A DNA stretch of 64,000 nucleotides from positions 434,001 through 498,000 of the forward strand of contig NW_026114312.1 of assembly GCF_018139145.2 (NCBI RefSeq), written 5' to 3'. The position numbers and the translations under genes are program-made. The notes below the pieces were generated by a model that saw nothing but the letters and a program-made list of their open reading frames with translations, searched no databases and was not told where the DNA came from. How positions within the stretch are numbered: the first letter of the stretch is position 1; each line of letters opens with the position of its first letter. Positions 45,813 through 58,225 of this stretch are shown in pieces. Source of the DNA: Gymnogyps californianus (lineage: Eukaryota; Chordata; Aves; Accipitriformes; Cathartidae).

Positions 45813-48800
45813 CTAATTAACACCTAAGTAGCTAGAACAAAAACAAATTGCAAAACAGAACAAAAACCACCACGGGAGATGTGTTGATAAAAATAGATGA
45901 AGGCCATTGCCTTCTCTGAAAAACCTCAAGAGGAGATCTGAGCTGACGATAGACATCTTTGGGGTACCAGCTACCAAATAGAAACCTACTATAAGGCAGA
46001 AAACAAAAAGACTGCTCCGGAGCACAAAGATGGCTTTGGAAAAGGTTCTGACAGAACAAGAGGCATCGTCACAGGGATTAGAGAGATCCCGAAGGGGCCA
46101 GAGAGACCAAAGAAGTCTCGGGGATGCAATGAGCTCAAAAGGGAATTGAACAAAGTACAGGTGTCCTCAGGGGACCGGAGACCGAATGGAGGTGCACCAA
46201 AGGATGAGAGGACAGAAAGACCGACCGGGGCAATAGATGCGGACTCAGGAAGGGTTCTGAGGGGAAGAGAGGGGTGCAAAGTGCCTTCCCGAGCTAAAAC
46301 GGGGCTCTAGGGCATAGGGGATCTCTCACGAGAGCTCGGCAAAGGGAGCGGAGGAGTCCCGAGGGGGCCTGAGAGACCAAAGAAGCCTCAGAGGTAACAA
46401 TGAGGAACTCTGAAGGGGATTTCAACAAAGTACAGATGTCATTGGGGGCCAGGGGCTGAACGAAGGCATCCTAAATGGCAAAGAGTAAGATAAGAGCACA
46501 AAAAAATAAAATCGAAAGGGAGCTAAAGCGCTGCTGGAGTGCTGTGGAGTACAAGAAAGGACTCAGATGACATTGTTATAGAGAGTAGAGGAATTAGGAG
46601 GGGGCAGGGTAAGAAAAGAAGTCTTGGAGACACAGCGAGGGCCTTGGAGTCTCAGGAGGGTGTCTAGGCAAACTACAGATGACTGAATGGGAGAGGAACC
46701 GAACAGAGACACCCCCGATGGCAGAGAGAAAGACAAAGGAGCGCTGCGTAGCAAAGAAAGAAGGGATGCTTTCATGGAACAAGAGAGATAGAAGGGGAGA
46801 TAAAGTGCTCCAAGGTGCTGTGGAGACCGAGGAAGGTCTCGGAGGCGTTGCGACTGTGAGGAGAGGGGTGTTGAGGGGGGCTGACGGACAAAAGAAGGCT
46901 TAGGGACGACAAGGAGGAACTCGGGTGATCATCCGAGCAGAGTACAGAGGGTCTCGGGTGGCCGGGACTGAACACGGGAATCCTGGATAGTGTAGAGGAA
47001 CAAATGAGTGTTCTGTGGCTCAAAGATGGCCCCACCTGAAGTGCTACAAGATGGGTGTGCAGCATGAGAAAGGTCTCAGGAGGCATCGCGACCGGGAGAA
47101 GAAATGTCCCGAGGGAGCCAGAGAGACAGAAAAAGGATTGGAGACACGGCGATTAAATCCGGAGGGGATCTGCACCGAGTAAACATGTCATCAGAGGGCC
47201 AGGGAACAAATAGAGGCACGGCTAGAGGGAAGAGAGGACAGAATGACTGGGCTGGGTCACAGATATGGACTCGGGAAGTCCTCTGAGGGAACGAGAGGGA
47301 TGTGAGGTCTGCTGCAAAGCTAAAAGTGTGCTAAGGGCAACCTCGAAGGCATCGATAGGCATCGTGACACCATTAGAGGGGTCCCGGTTGGGCCAAAGAC
47401 ACCAAAGGCGGCTCAGGGACACAAGGAAGAAGTCCGGAGGGGATTTGAACAGAGTACAGGTGTCGTCAGGAGGCCGGGGACCAAATGGAGGCACCCTAGA
47501 TGGCAGAGCGCTCTGAGGCACAAACAAAGCCCACAGATGGGTTTCTGAGGGACCACGAGAGGATCAAAGTCCGCTACAGAGCTCAGACAGGGCTGTGGTA
47601 CACAAAGAAGGTGTCTGTGGAGGCACGGTGGCTGGGAGCAGAGGGGTCGTGAAAGGCTCAGAGGGATAAGACAGATTGAAAGGGAGGCAGTGTCACCAAA
47701 GTGCTGTGGAGCGCAAGGAAGGTCTCGGGAGGCATCCTAGCTGGCATAGAGAAGAAAAAGAATGCTCTTATTTGGGAACGGAGATCTTGGGAGAGGTGCG
47801 ATTGTGACAAAATGAGCCCAAAGGAGGCTTACGGAGCCAAAAGTGTGCTGCAGGGAACATCGAAGACCTCGGGAGGCATCGTGACAGTAGCAGAGGGGTT
47901 CTGAGAGGGACAGACAGAAGAAGGCTCGAGGTCATGATGTGTCCTCAGGGGACCAGGGACTGCACAGAGGTATCCTAGCTAGCATAGAGGACAACAAGAG
48001 CGTCCCGGAGATGAAAGGTGGCATCAGGAAAGGTTCTCGGGGAGGGAGAAGGGCGCAAAGTGCGCTACAGAGCCAAGAGAGGGCTGTGGGGCACGAGGAT
48101 GGCGTCGGGAGGCACGATGACGGCAGCAGAAGGGGTGCTGAGAGTGAGAGACAGAAGGCGGCTCTGGGACACAATGCAAAACTGAAGAAGGTGTCCCAGC
48201 AATGTACAGATGTCCTCAGGGGACGAGCGACTGAATCGAGGCATCCTAGATGGCAGTGAACAAGGTAAGAGAGCTCTGGGGCACAGAGCAAGCCTGAGGA
48301 AGGGTTCCGTCTGAATGAGAGAGATACAAAGAGGGCGGCAGAGCTCCAGGGTGCCATGGGCCCTGAGGACAGTCTCGGGAGGCATCGTGATGAGAACGAG
48401 AGGGCCCCGGGGGGGACAGAGACCAACAAAGTATTGCTGACACAATGAGGTGCTCGGAAGGGGATCTGAACAGAGTACAGACGTCCTCAGGGGACTGGGG
48501 ACTGAACGGAGGCATCCGACATGGCGGAGGGGAAGGCAAGTGTGCTCTGGGGCACAGTGAAGGCCCGAGGAAGAGTTGTGTCTGAATAAGAAAGATACAA
48601 AGCCTGCTGCAGAACTAAAGGATGGTCATGGAACACAAGCACGCTCGCAGGAAGCATCGTAACAGAAATAGAGGGGCGCTGAGGTGGCCAGAGAGACAGA
48701 TGGTGGCACGAGGTCCATCAAAGGTACTCGGGAGGGGATTTGAACAGAGCATAGATGTTGTGAGGGAGACGCTGACCCACTGGAGGCAAGCGAGATGGAG

Positions 48801-48940
48801 GAGAGGACAAAAAGACCGCTCTGAGGACGAGGAGATGTTCTGACAGACCGAGAGGGGTACAAATTACGCTCCAGAGATAAAAGCGTGCCGAGGAGACCCT
48901 CTAAAGCCTCGGGATGAACCGAGGGAAAAAGGAAAAAAAT
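45813..48940 (+). repeat. ~270-bp tandem repeat block, B2
   Basis: Same family as B1. In the 3' half the 'tcaggggac' element occurs at about 47945, 48216 and 48487, against five in B1, a net loss of about 538 bp. The units flanking the change look like mosaics of B1 units, as expected from unequal exchange. Confidence 0.85.
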
Positions 48941-49815
48941 AAGACGCAAAGAAAACTTAAAAAGCAACAGGGTACGTGACAAACAACAAAGAATTAAAAA
49001 AGAGGGATAGACAGCTTGATAAAAGTAGACATAGAAAGAAAATTTTAAAAGCAAAAGTGTACAAGGCAGAGGAGGAAAAAATTATTAAAAAATAGGGACA
49101 GAAAACTAGATAAAAGTAGACATAGGGAAAAAATGAAAAATGAAGGCATTAAAGGAGAAAAAAACTAAAAAATAGGGACAACAAACTAAATAAACAGAGT
49201 CATAGAAAGAAAATTGAAAAATAAAGACAGTGAACTGGATAAAAGTAGATATAGAAAAAAATTTGAAAGCAATGTGACACAGGACACAGGAAATAATAAA
49301 AAATAGGGTTAGTCATCTTGATAAAAGTGAACATAGAGAGAAAATGTTTAAAGTGACAACATAGAGGACAGATAGGAAAAAAGTAAATAATAGAGATAGA
49401 AAAATGCATAAATGTGAAGATAGAAACAAAAATTCACACATGAAAACATTGAGAGGAAAAAATTTAAAAACAGCGAAGAAACCTGAATAGAGGGAGACAT
49501 AGAAAGAAAATTTTTAAAGCGACTGGGTACAGGACAGACTAGAATGAATTAAAAACTAAAGACGGCAAACTGGGTAAAAATAGATGAGGAAAGAAAATTT
49601 AAAAGCGATGGGGTACAGGACAGACAGGAAAAGTTTAAAAAATAGAACGGAAATTTAGAAGCGACGGGGCACAGGACAGAGAGGAAAAAATTAAAAAATA
49701 AAGATAGTGAACTGGCTAAAAGTAGACATAGAAAGAAAATTTTAAAAGCGACAGGGTACGTGACAGACAGGAAATAAAAAATAGCAAGGCAGCTTCATAA
49801 CAGTAGACATAGCAT
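48941..49815 (+). repeat. ~86-bp A/G-rich repeats, B2 part 1
   Basis: Counterpart of 32901-33772. No gene. Confidence 0.85.
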
Positions 49816-50395
49816 TGAGGTTTTACCCCGGCTGACAACTAAGCACCATACAGCTGCTTGCTCACTCCCTCACAGTGGGATGGGGGAGAACTGGAAGGGT
49901 AAATGTGAGAAAGAAGCTCATAAGTTGACATAAAAACAGTTTAATAATTAATAAGAAATTTAAAAAAAAAAAGGCGGGTGGGAACCAACAAAGAGAGAGG
50001 AAAATAAAACCCAAGAAAAACAAGCGGTGCAAATGAAAACAATTGCTCACCACCGACCACCCGATGACCACCCAGTTCTGAGCAACCCCCACCACAACAA
50101 CAACCTCCACCCCCAGTTTTATTGCTGAGCGTGATGTCATACGGTCTGGAATATCCCTTTGGGCAGTTGGGGTCAGCTGTCCCGGCTGTGTCCCCTCCCA
50201 TCTCCTTGCGCACCCCCAGCCTGCTCGCTGGCGGGGCAGGGTGAGGAGCAGAAAAGCCCTTGGCGCTGTGCGAGCGCTGCTCAGCGATAACTAACACATC
50301 CCTGTGTTATCAACACTGTTTTCAGCACAAATCCAAAATGTAGCCCCGTACCAGCTACTATGAAGAAAACTAACTCTATCCCATCCAAAACCACA
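49816..50395 (-). mobile_element. Solo LTR (type 1), copy 2
   Basis: Duplicate of 33773-34355 at the same site in the repeat, differing by a few small indels (for example 'ccaccacaacaac' for 'ccaccaacgacaac'). It is a copy of one old insertion, not a second insertion. Confidence 0.75.
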
Positions 50396-51876
50396 CGCAG
50401 AAATAAAATTTTAAAAGTGAAGTGGTACAGGAAACACAAGAAACAATTAAAAAATGGGGACAGAAAAGTAGATAAATGGAGACATAGAAAGAAAATTTAA
50501 AAGGGGTGGGGTACAGGAAGAAAGAGAAGGAAAACAATAAAAAAATAGGGACAGCAAACAATAAATGTTGACATAGCAAATGTAATAAGCGATGGCATTT
50601 AGGAAAGATGAGAAAAAAATTAAAAATAAGGATAAGGTAAAAAATAGAGACACACATGGAAATATAATCTTAAAAGTGACAGGGCACATGACAGGAATAA
50701 ATTAAAAAATATGAACAGAGAGTTTCATAAAAGTAGACATAGAATGAAAATTGAAAAAGCAAAAGGGTTCAGGACAGACAGGAAAAAAATAAAAAATAAA
50801 GACAGTGAATTGGTTAAAGGAGACACAGAAAGAAAATGTGACAAAGTGGATAAATATCTCCAAAGTGGATAAACTTAGACATAGCAAGAAAATTGGAGCG
50901 ACAGGGTACAGGACAGACAGGAGAGAATTAGAAAATGAAGACAGTGAACTGGATAAAAGTAGCCATAGAAGCAAAATTTAAAATTGACGGAGTATAGTAT
51001 AGACAGGAAAAAATTTAAAAGAGGAGGACAGGAAACTAAATAAATGGAGGCATAGAAAGAAAAATTTTAAAGCAACTGGGTACAGGACAGAGAGAGAGAG
51101 AGAGAGAGGAAGTAATAAATAGGGACAGGGAATCGGATAGAGGGAGACAGAAATGTTAAAAAGGGACAGGCTACAAGAAACACAGGAAAGAATTAAAAAA
51201 TAGGAACAGGGATGAGAACAGAAGGAAACATTGAAAGAAAATATAAAAAGTGACAGGGTATAAGGAAGAAAGGGAGGAATTAAAATTTAGGGAAAAGAAG
51301 CGGGATAAAGGGAATTGTTGAAAGAGAAATTAAATAGCGATGGGGTACAAGAAATATAGGGAGGAATTAAACAATCCAGAAAAGGAGGCTGATAGAGGGT
51401 GACATAGAAGGAATTTTAAAAAGCAACTGAGTACAAGAAATATAGACAAGAATTAAAACACAGGGACAGGGAGGTGGATAGAGGAAAATGTAGAAAGAAA
51501 ATTTAAACAGTGATCGGGTACAGGAAAAACAGGCATATTAAAAGAACAGGGACAGGGAGATGGATAGAAGGAACCATAATAAGAAAATTGTCAAAGCAAC
51601 GGGGTACAAGAAACACAGGAAATACTTAAAAAACAGGGACAGGGAGATGGATAGAAGGAAACGCAGAAAGAAAATGTAAAAAGTGATGGGGTACAGGACA
51701 GAGGGAGGAATTAAGAAATAGGGACAGGGCGCCAGAGAGAGGGAAACGTAGGAAGAGAAATTAAAATGCAACACGGTACCAGAAACACAGGAAAGCATTA
51801 AAAAAATAGGGAGAGGGAGCCGCAGAGAGAGAAACGTAGGAAAAATTAATAGATGAAGTGGTACAGGGCAGAGTTG
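50396..51876 (+). repeat. ~86-bp A/G-rich repeats, B2 part 2
   Basis: Counterpart of 34356-35837, including (GA)n at about 51089-51109. Confidence 0.85.
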
Positions 51877-52319
51877 GCAGAAGAGAACAAGTTTTGGGGA
51901 ACCAGATGGGTAGCTGGGGAGGCAGAGATCCAGGGAAGGGCGGCGGAGATGGACCGGGACGCACACGAGACAATGCGCGACTCGCCACAGCTCCTGGCAC
52001 CGGCAGGAGACCTTCACCGACCCAACGCTTTTCTCTGTGCCTCGGTGGCAGGTACCTACACACTCCTCTCCCACGAGGCTTCCCAGCGGCTCGCACGAGC
52101 GGCCGATGGAGGCACCGAGCTCCCAGCACCGTGTGCTGGTGGTCTGCTCTGTCGGGGACGGCTCAGAGAGATCCTTCCTTGCCACAGGGACTGGGCATGC
52201 CTTGCTGGAGGCACCTGCCTGCGGGACCCCCTTGGATTCCCTCCTCAGCCAGTTCCCCTTCCTCAGTTCCCTCAGGCAGGTGTGCCTGGGCAGACCCTTC
52301 CCCGGCTAAAGGGAGGAAT
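51877..52319 (-). pseudogene. Exon module M, decayed, copy 2a
   Basis: Duplicate of 35838-36280, with the same changed donor (gcgagt) and the same stop. Confidence 0.5.
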
Positions 52320-52761
52320 TAAAAAATAGGGACAGTGAGCTGGATAAAGAGAGACACAGAAAGAAAATTTAAAAAGCGACGGGGTACAGGACAGACAGGA
52401 AAACATTAAGAAATAAAGACAGGGAGATGGATAGGGGGATACATAGAAAGAGACAGGATACAGGAGACACAGGAAAGAATTTAAAAATAGGGAGAGGGAG
52501 GAAGATAGAGGGAGAAATAGAAGGAAAATTCAAAAAGGTATGGGGTACAAGTCACACAGACTCAAATTAAAAAAATAAGGCCAAGGAGCTGGAGAGAGAG
52601 AGACATATGTATAAAGAAAATTTTAAAACCAACGGGGTAAAGGAAAGAGCAAGAAGAAATAAAAAATAGGAGCCAGATAGAGCAAGAAGAAATAAAAAAG
52701 GGAGCCAGATAGAGGGAGGCATAGCAAGTTTGAAAAGCGATGGGGTACAGAGCAGAGGGAG
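52320..52761 (+). repeat. ~86-bp A/G-rich repeats, B2 part 3
   Basis: Counterpart of 36281-36721. Confidence 0.8.
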
Positions 52762-53333
52762 TGTCCTGGTTTTGGCTGGAATAAAGTTAAACTTCTTCTT
52801 AGTAGCTGCTATAGTGCTGTGTTTTGGATTTAGGATGAGAATAATGTTGATAACACACTGATGTTTTAGTTGTTGCTAAGCAGTGTTTATATTAAGTCAA
52901 GGATTTTTCAGCTTCTCATACTGCCCTGCCAGCGGAGGCTGGGAGTGCACAAGAAGCTGGGAGGGGACACAGCAAGGGCAGTTGACCCAAACAAGCCAAA
53001 GGGATATTCCACACCATATGATGTCATGCCCAGTACATAAACTGGGGAAGTTGGCCAGGGGACACCGCGGCTCAGAGATTGGCTGGGCACCGGTCAGCAG
53101 GTGGTGAGCAATTCTATTGTGCATCACTTGTTTTGTATATTCTATTATTATTTTTTTTCCCCCTTCCTTTTCTGTCCTATTAAACTGTCTTTATCTCAGC
53201 CCATGAGTTTTTATCCCCTCCCCCCCAACTCCCCCCAGTTCTCTCCTGCATCCCACGGGGGGGGGGGGGAGGGGAAGCAAGCGAGCAGCTGTGTGGTGCT
53301 TAGTTGCTGACTAGTTGAGGTCAAACCATGACA
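52762..53333 (+). mobile_element. Solo LTR (type 2), copy 2
   Basis: Duplicate of 36722-37285. It has 'cttcttcttag' near its start where copy 1 has 'cttcttag', and a longer G run near 53258-53272. CRE-like, TATA-like and ATTAAA elements are kept. Confidence 0.85.
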
Positions 53334-53529
53334 TGGAGATATTAAAAAAAAACATGACAGGTAGGTATTAAAAAATAGGGTCAGGGAGCCAGATAGGGGG
53401 AGACATAGAAATTACATTTTAAAAGTAATGGGGTACAAGGCAGTGCAAAAAACCTAAATAATAGGGAGAGGGAGCTGGTTAGAGGGAGACACAGAAAAAA
53501 TTTAAAAGGCAACGGGGTACTGGGCAGAG
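53334..53529 (+). repeat. ~86-bp A/G-rich repeats, B2 part 4
   Basis: Counterpart of 37286-37479. Confidence 0.75.
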
Positions 53530-54310
53530 TTGGCAGAAGAATAGGTTTTCAGGAGCCATACAGGGAGGTGGGCGGGCAGAGAGGAAGATGGAGGAATGGA
53601 GGCAGGCAGACATCTGGAGAAGGGTGGCAGAGATGGGCCAGGATGCAGAGGAGAGGATGTGTGACTCACCGCAGCTCCTGGTGCTGGCAGGAGACCTTCA
53701 CCACCCCGATGCTTCTCTCTCTGCCCCTTCCTCCTCTGCAGTGCCACCTACCCGACCCTCGCCCACTCAGCAGCACACAGCAGAGGCCTTGATGCTCCTC
53801 ATCCGCAAGCTTCCTCAATACATGGTGGCTCATGCACATAGTCAATGGGGGCACCGAGCTCCCAGCACCACGTGCCGGTGGTCTGCTCTGTTGGGGAGAG
53901 CTCGGAGGGATCCTTCCTTGCTGCAGGGACTGCCTGTTCCTTGCTGGAGGCAGCTGCCTGTGCAGGACCCCCTTGAATTCCCTCCTCAGCCAGTTCCCCT
54001 TCCTCAGCTCCCTCAGGCAGCCATGCCCAGGCAGCCCCCTCTCCAGCTAGAGCCCCTTCCCACAGCAGGGCCAGCCCCATCCTCAGCCTCACTGGCCACA
54101 CCTGGGGCTGCCCCAGCTCCAGCCCCAGCTGGGGCCCATCGGGGACAGGGGCCATTGCCAAAGCCCCACAGCACATCACCCCCTGCCCTGCTCCTGTCCA
54201 CAGCCAGGAGCTCTGCACCCAGGGGCTGCAAACACAGCCAGGGGCACAGAGGAGGCAGGAAAAGTTTGTTCATTAAGGCACATAAGAAATCCCGGCAGTG
54301 AGTTGGCTAC
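53530..54310 (-). pseudogene. Exon module M, decayed, copy 2b
   Basis: Duplicate of 37480-38270. Single-base indels against copy 1 (for example 'gcagggactgcc' for 'gcaggactgcc' near 53925) break the long - strand frame seen there, which argues that the frame is not functional. Confidence 0.5.
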
Positions 54311-55087
54311 AAGGCTCAGTGCCCAAAGGCAGCAGGACAGAGGGAGAAAAGGGAAGAGAAAAGACAGAGGGCCATAGAGGTGTGGGACAGGGAAGCCAGA
54401 AAATGGGATGCTGTGAACAAGAGAGGGACAGGGAGCAGGACAACTGTGTAGACAGAGGAGAGCAGAGAGGTTGTGCAAGAAAACAGGGTCAGAGAGATGG
54501 AGGACTAAATAAGAGAGACGGGGAGCAGGAGAGGGAGGCAGAAGGGACCAGCAGGACAAGACAGAGAAAAGACAAGGAACGGGGAAAAACTCTACAGTGA
54601 AAGGGGAAAAGAAACATAGGCAAGAAATAAAAGATAGAAACAGGGAGCCGGATAGAGGTAGACATAGACAGAAAATTTCGAAAGGCAACAGGATACAAGA
54701 AACATAGGCGAAAACTACCAAATAGGGACAGGGAGATAGAAAAAGGGAGATGGAGAAAGAAAATGTAAAAAGTGACGGGGTACCCGACAGAGAGGGAAGA
54801 ATTAAGACTTAGAGACAGGGAGATGGATAGAGGGAGACGTGGGAAGGAAATTTTGAAAGCTACAGGATACAAGAATCATACACAAGAATTAAAAAACAGG
54901 TACACGGAGCTGCATAGAGGGAGACGTAGGAAGAAAATCTGAAAAGCGACTGGGTTCAAGAAACATAGGCAAGAATTAAAAAAATAGGGATGGAGAGGTA
55001 GAAAGAAAGTTTCCAAAGCGATGGGGTACAGGAAACATAGGCAAGAATTAAAAAATAGGGACAGGGAGCCTGATAGAAGGAAACTGG
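54311..55087 (+). repeat. Purine-rich and 86-bp repeats beyond the duplication
   Basis: Matches copy 1 to 54783, then continues as further ~86-bp units until an LTR at 55088. No gene. Confidence 0.8.
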
Positions 55088-56099
55088 TGGGGTGACCTTG
55101 GCTGCCCACCAAGCCGTTCTATCGCTCCCCCTTCTCAACAAGACGAGGAGAAAATACAACAAAAAAGCTTGTGGGTCGAGATAAGGACAAAGAGATCACT
55201 CCCCAATTACTGTCACAGGCAAAACAAACGCAACTTGGGGAGAGTAATTTATTTTCGATCAAAATCAGAGTAGGATAATGAGAAATAAGAACAAATCTGA
55301 AAAAACACCTTCCCCCCACCCCTCTCTTTTTTTTTTTCTGGGTTCATCTTCACTCCTGACTTCTCCACCTCCTCCCCCCGAGCAGTGCAGGGGGACAGGG
55401 AGCAGGGGTTGCAGTCAGTTCATCACATGTCTCTGCCGCTCCTTCCTCCTCACGCTCTTCTTCTGCTCCAGCGTGGGGCCCTCCCATGGGGCCACAGGTC
55501 CTGCCAGCAAACCTGCTCCAGCATGGGCTCCTCTCCACAGGGCCACAGGTGCTGCTGGCAGCCTGTTCCAGCATGGGCTCCTCTCCACTGGGCCACAGCT
55601 GCTGACAGGAGCCTGCTCCAGCATGGGCTCTCCCTGGAGTCACAGCTTTCTTCAGGCACATCCACCTGCTCCAGTGTGGGGTCCTCCACGGGCCGCGGGT
55701 GGATGTCTGCTCCACCACGGACCTCCATGGGCTGCAGGGGAACAACCTGCCTCGCCATGGTCTTCACCACAGGCTGCAGGGGAATCTCTGCTCTGGTGCC
55801 TGGAGCACCGCCTCCCTCTCCTTCTTCACTGACCTGGGTGAACAGCAGGGCTGTTTCACACTCGCATTTTCTCTATTACAGCTTCTGCGCAGCATTTTTC
55901 AGCCCTTCTTAAATATGTCATCACAGAGGCGCTACCAGCGTTGCTGATGGGCTCAGCTTTGACCAGCCACAGATCCGTCTTGGAGCTGGCTGTGCCCAAC
56001 ATGGGGGCAACTCCTGGTGTCTTCTCACAGAAGCCACCCCTGCAGCCCCTGCCCGCCTCCACCCCAGCTAACAAAACCTTGCTGCGTAAAGCCGACACA
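55088..56099 (-). mobile_element. Solo LTR of an endogenous retrovirus (type 3)
   Basis: A ~1.0-kb element in - orientation. It holds short tandem repeats of the 'cctgctccagcatgggctcc' kind (55505-55670), a TATA-like 'catatttaagaag' on - (about 55907-55920) next to 'tgatgaca', and AATAAA on - (55248-55253). The block 'gtggggtgaccttggctg' at its 3' end and the repeated CAGGCTCC/CAGCATGGG part are ones I recognise from a common bird LTR; I do not assign a family name. No target duplication was found and no viral genes adjoin it. It is inserted in the purine-rich repeats and is not part of the duplication. Confidence 0.75.
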
Positions 56100-56893
56100 G
56101 CAGCGATCGGCTACAGGGCAGAGCGAGAGGCAGAGGGGAAAAAAAAAACCATAGCGATGGGCTACAGGCCAGAGAAGAGGAAGGCACAGGGAACCAGACT
56201 GAGAGAGACGGAGAAAAACAAAGAAGAGTGATGGCCCACAGGGCAGAGAGGGAGGAATTAAAAAGGGGGACAGTGAGGTGGACAGAGAGAGACTGAGGTT
56301 TCTGTTTGTGGTTTTTTTTTTTTTTTAAATCGATGAGCTAAAGGGGAGAGACAGAGGAATTAAAGAATAGGGACAGGGAGCCAGACAGAGAGAGAACAAT
56401 AAAGACAAAAATGGGCTATGGGACAGAGAGGGAAGACATTAAAACATTGGGACAGGGACCTGGAACAAGAGAATATAAGCAAGAAAAAGCATATCTAGAA
56501 TACAGGGCAGAGAGAGAGGAATTTAGAAATAGGGACATGGAGCCAGACAGAGAGAATTGGGGGGGCGGGAATTGTGAAGGGCTAAAGGGCAGATGGGGAG
56601 GAATTAAAAAGAATTGGGATAGGAAGACAGACAGATAGATGGAGAAAGACAAAAATAGCGATGGGCTGCAGGACAGAGACAGAGGATGAAAAAAAGAGGG
56701 ACAGGGAACACGACAGAAGCACATAGAGAGAAAAAGAACGTGGAGAGATAGAACCACAGAGAAAGAGGAGGACTCGGGAGAATGAGAGAGGGAGAGGTAC
56801 AGGGAAGTGAAAAAAATGACAGCAGTGAGAGAAATAGAAGGGAGGGGACCGGGATGCAGAAGGGCGACACAGCCCCAAGGGTCCAGGACTCAC
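56100..56893 (+). repeat. Diverged purine-rich repeats
   Basis: Units of the 'agcgatgggctacagg', 'gggacagggagccagacag' and 'agagagaaa' kind, a more diverged branch of the 86-bp family. A T15-like run lies at 56311-56326. No gene. Confidence 0.7.
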
Positions 56894-57014
56894 CGCAGCT
56901 CCCGCTGTCAGAGGTGCTGGGAGAACTTGACAGTGTGGACGCGTCTTTCTCTGTCTCCCTTTCTCTCCCCCTCCTTTCCTCCTCTGTAGCTCCAGTCACT
57001 TGACTGTCATCCAC
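56894..57014 (-). CDS. Intact exon M3 (internal exon, unknown gene)
   Basis: A 121-base exon on - with acceptor ...cgag| and donor TGCG|gtgagtcc. It is open only in the frame that starts at its first base, encoding 40 residues plus one base: an acidic/Arg stretch (GATEEERRGRERETEKDAS) followed by a Ser-rich end closing ...SDSGSC. It is the paralogue of exon M4 at 61126-61234, with the same first residues (V-x-DSQ), the same open frame and the same donor. Their lengths differ by 12, a multiple of three, as expected under coding constraint. The family was not recognised. Neighbouring exons of the same transcript were not found, so this is a partial gene. Confidence 0.45.
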
Positions 57015-58225
57015 CTCGAAGAATAGATTGCTGTCTTACAGCTCTTACAGTATGAGGCTTCCCAGATACGTAGCCTCACAACACGCACACACTGCATGGC
57101 CGTAGTGTGCTTTTGGTTACACATACAGACCCTGCCGCGCACGTTGGTGATCGGATCTGCTGAGGACTACGCTGAGAGGGATCCTTCCTCACCCGGAGAG
57201 GCAGGCTGTCTCCCTGTCTGCATCGGGAGGCTGCTGCCGGCTAGATCCCCTTTATTTTATTCTTCAGCCGCTTTACTTTTTTCTGGCCTCTCCAGCTTCA
57301 GCCCCGGCAGCTCCTGTCCACAGCCAGTAAGCGCTCCAACTGTCCCTTTTTGCCTATGCCACTCGGAGAACGAGGCAAAAGGCAACCCACCCAAACCTGA
57401 GCCAGATGCAGTCCACAACATCCCCAGAGAGGAACCCACAACTGAGGCCTCAGTGCTGCCTCTGGGAGAGGGAAAGAGCAAGCAACTGTTATCCACAGGG
57501 ATGACTGGGGCTCCCCTCAGGCAGGAACCCCTTCTTCTGCAGGAGCTTCTGGAGACGCCGCTCTTTCCCCAAACTGATGCTAATAGCACCTGCATTGATG
57601 GAGAATAAAGCATATTCAGGGGCGGCTTGCTGCCATGAGGACAGGGTTTGGGAGCAGTCCGTGGCTACGGGACAGGCTTCAGGGGAGGTGCTGGAGCTGG
57701 GGGCAGCTGCATGGGGTGAGCAGGGCTGGAGGAGTTTTGTTGAGTTGGGGAGGCACCCAGCGCCTTTTCCAGGGGTGGGAAGGCCTCCAGGTACCCAGAG
57801 AGGTGGGGCATCCATCTCCTGCCCCTCTTTCTGCTTCCTCTCCACCAGCTCTCAGAAAATCCCTGGGAGCCACCCTTCTGGGGCCCAACTCCAAGTGACC
57901 TACAGCCTGTTGCACCGGTGGGTTGGAAACATCCTTGCAGCTTGTTGGCACTCTCGGCAGGCATGCCCCAGCGCACCATCCCCTGGGGCTGCAGCCCTGT
58001 GATACAGAGGGGCCATCCCCATCAGCCTCACTGGCCCCCCCCCCGGGGCTCTTCCAGCCCCAGCTGACAGCTGCAGCCATGGCCCCTTACACCCACGAGG
58101 TAACCTGCTCCCCAGGACTCTGTGACAGCCACTCACCAAGTACAAAGGACTAAAAAACACAGCCATGAGTGCAAATGAGACAGTGAGTGTTTATTCGTTA
58201 ATGTCTGTAAGTCCCGGGAGTAAGT
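57015..58225 (-). other. Module M flank, low-repeat, possible poly(A) site
   Basis: A 1.2-kb stretch of mixed composition, homologous in part to the tails of the B modules ('gggatccttcct', 'cctgtccacagccag'). On - AATAAA lies at 58190-58195, matching a degraded AATGAACAAA in B1 and B2, so an old transcript may have ended here. On + a 170-codon open frame (57096-57608) ends at a stop overlapping AATAAA (57604-57609). It has no recognisable domain and no copies to compare, so it is not called as a gene. Confidence 0.4.

Larger units (their letters stand above)
39228..54783. repeat. Large direct duplication, copy 2
   Basis: Second copy of 22645-38727, containing R2 (U4 part, U3, U2, U1, promoter) and B2. 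It ends where copy 1 meets its gap, after which 86-bp repeats continue. Differences are few: two fewer ~270-bp units, small A/G-run indels, and L-like sequence in U4. Confidence 0.9.

Noticed and set aside
57096..57608. 170-codon open frame ending at AATAAA
   Set aside because: No recognisable domain, no intact copy elsewhere, and it overlaps a module whose conserved exon is on the other strand. Described under the flank only.
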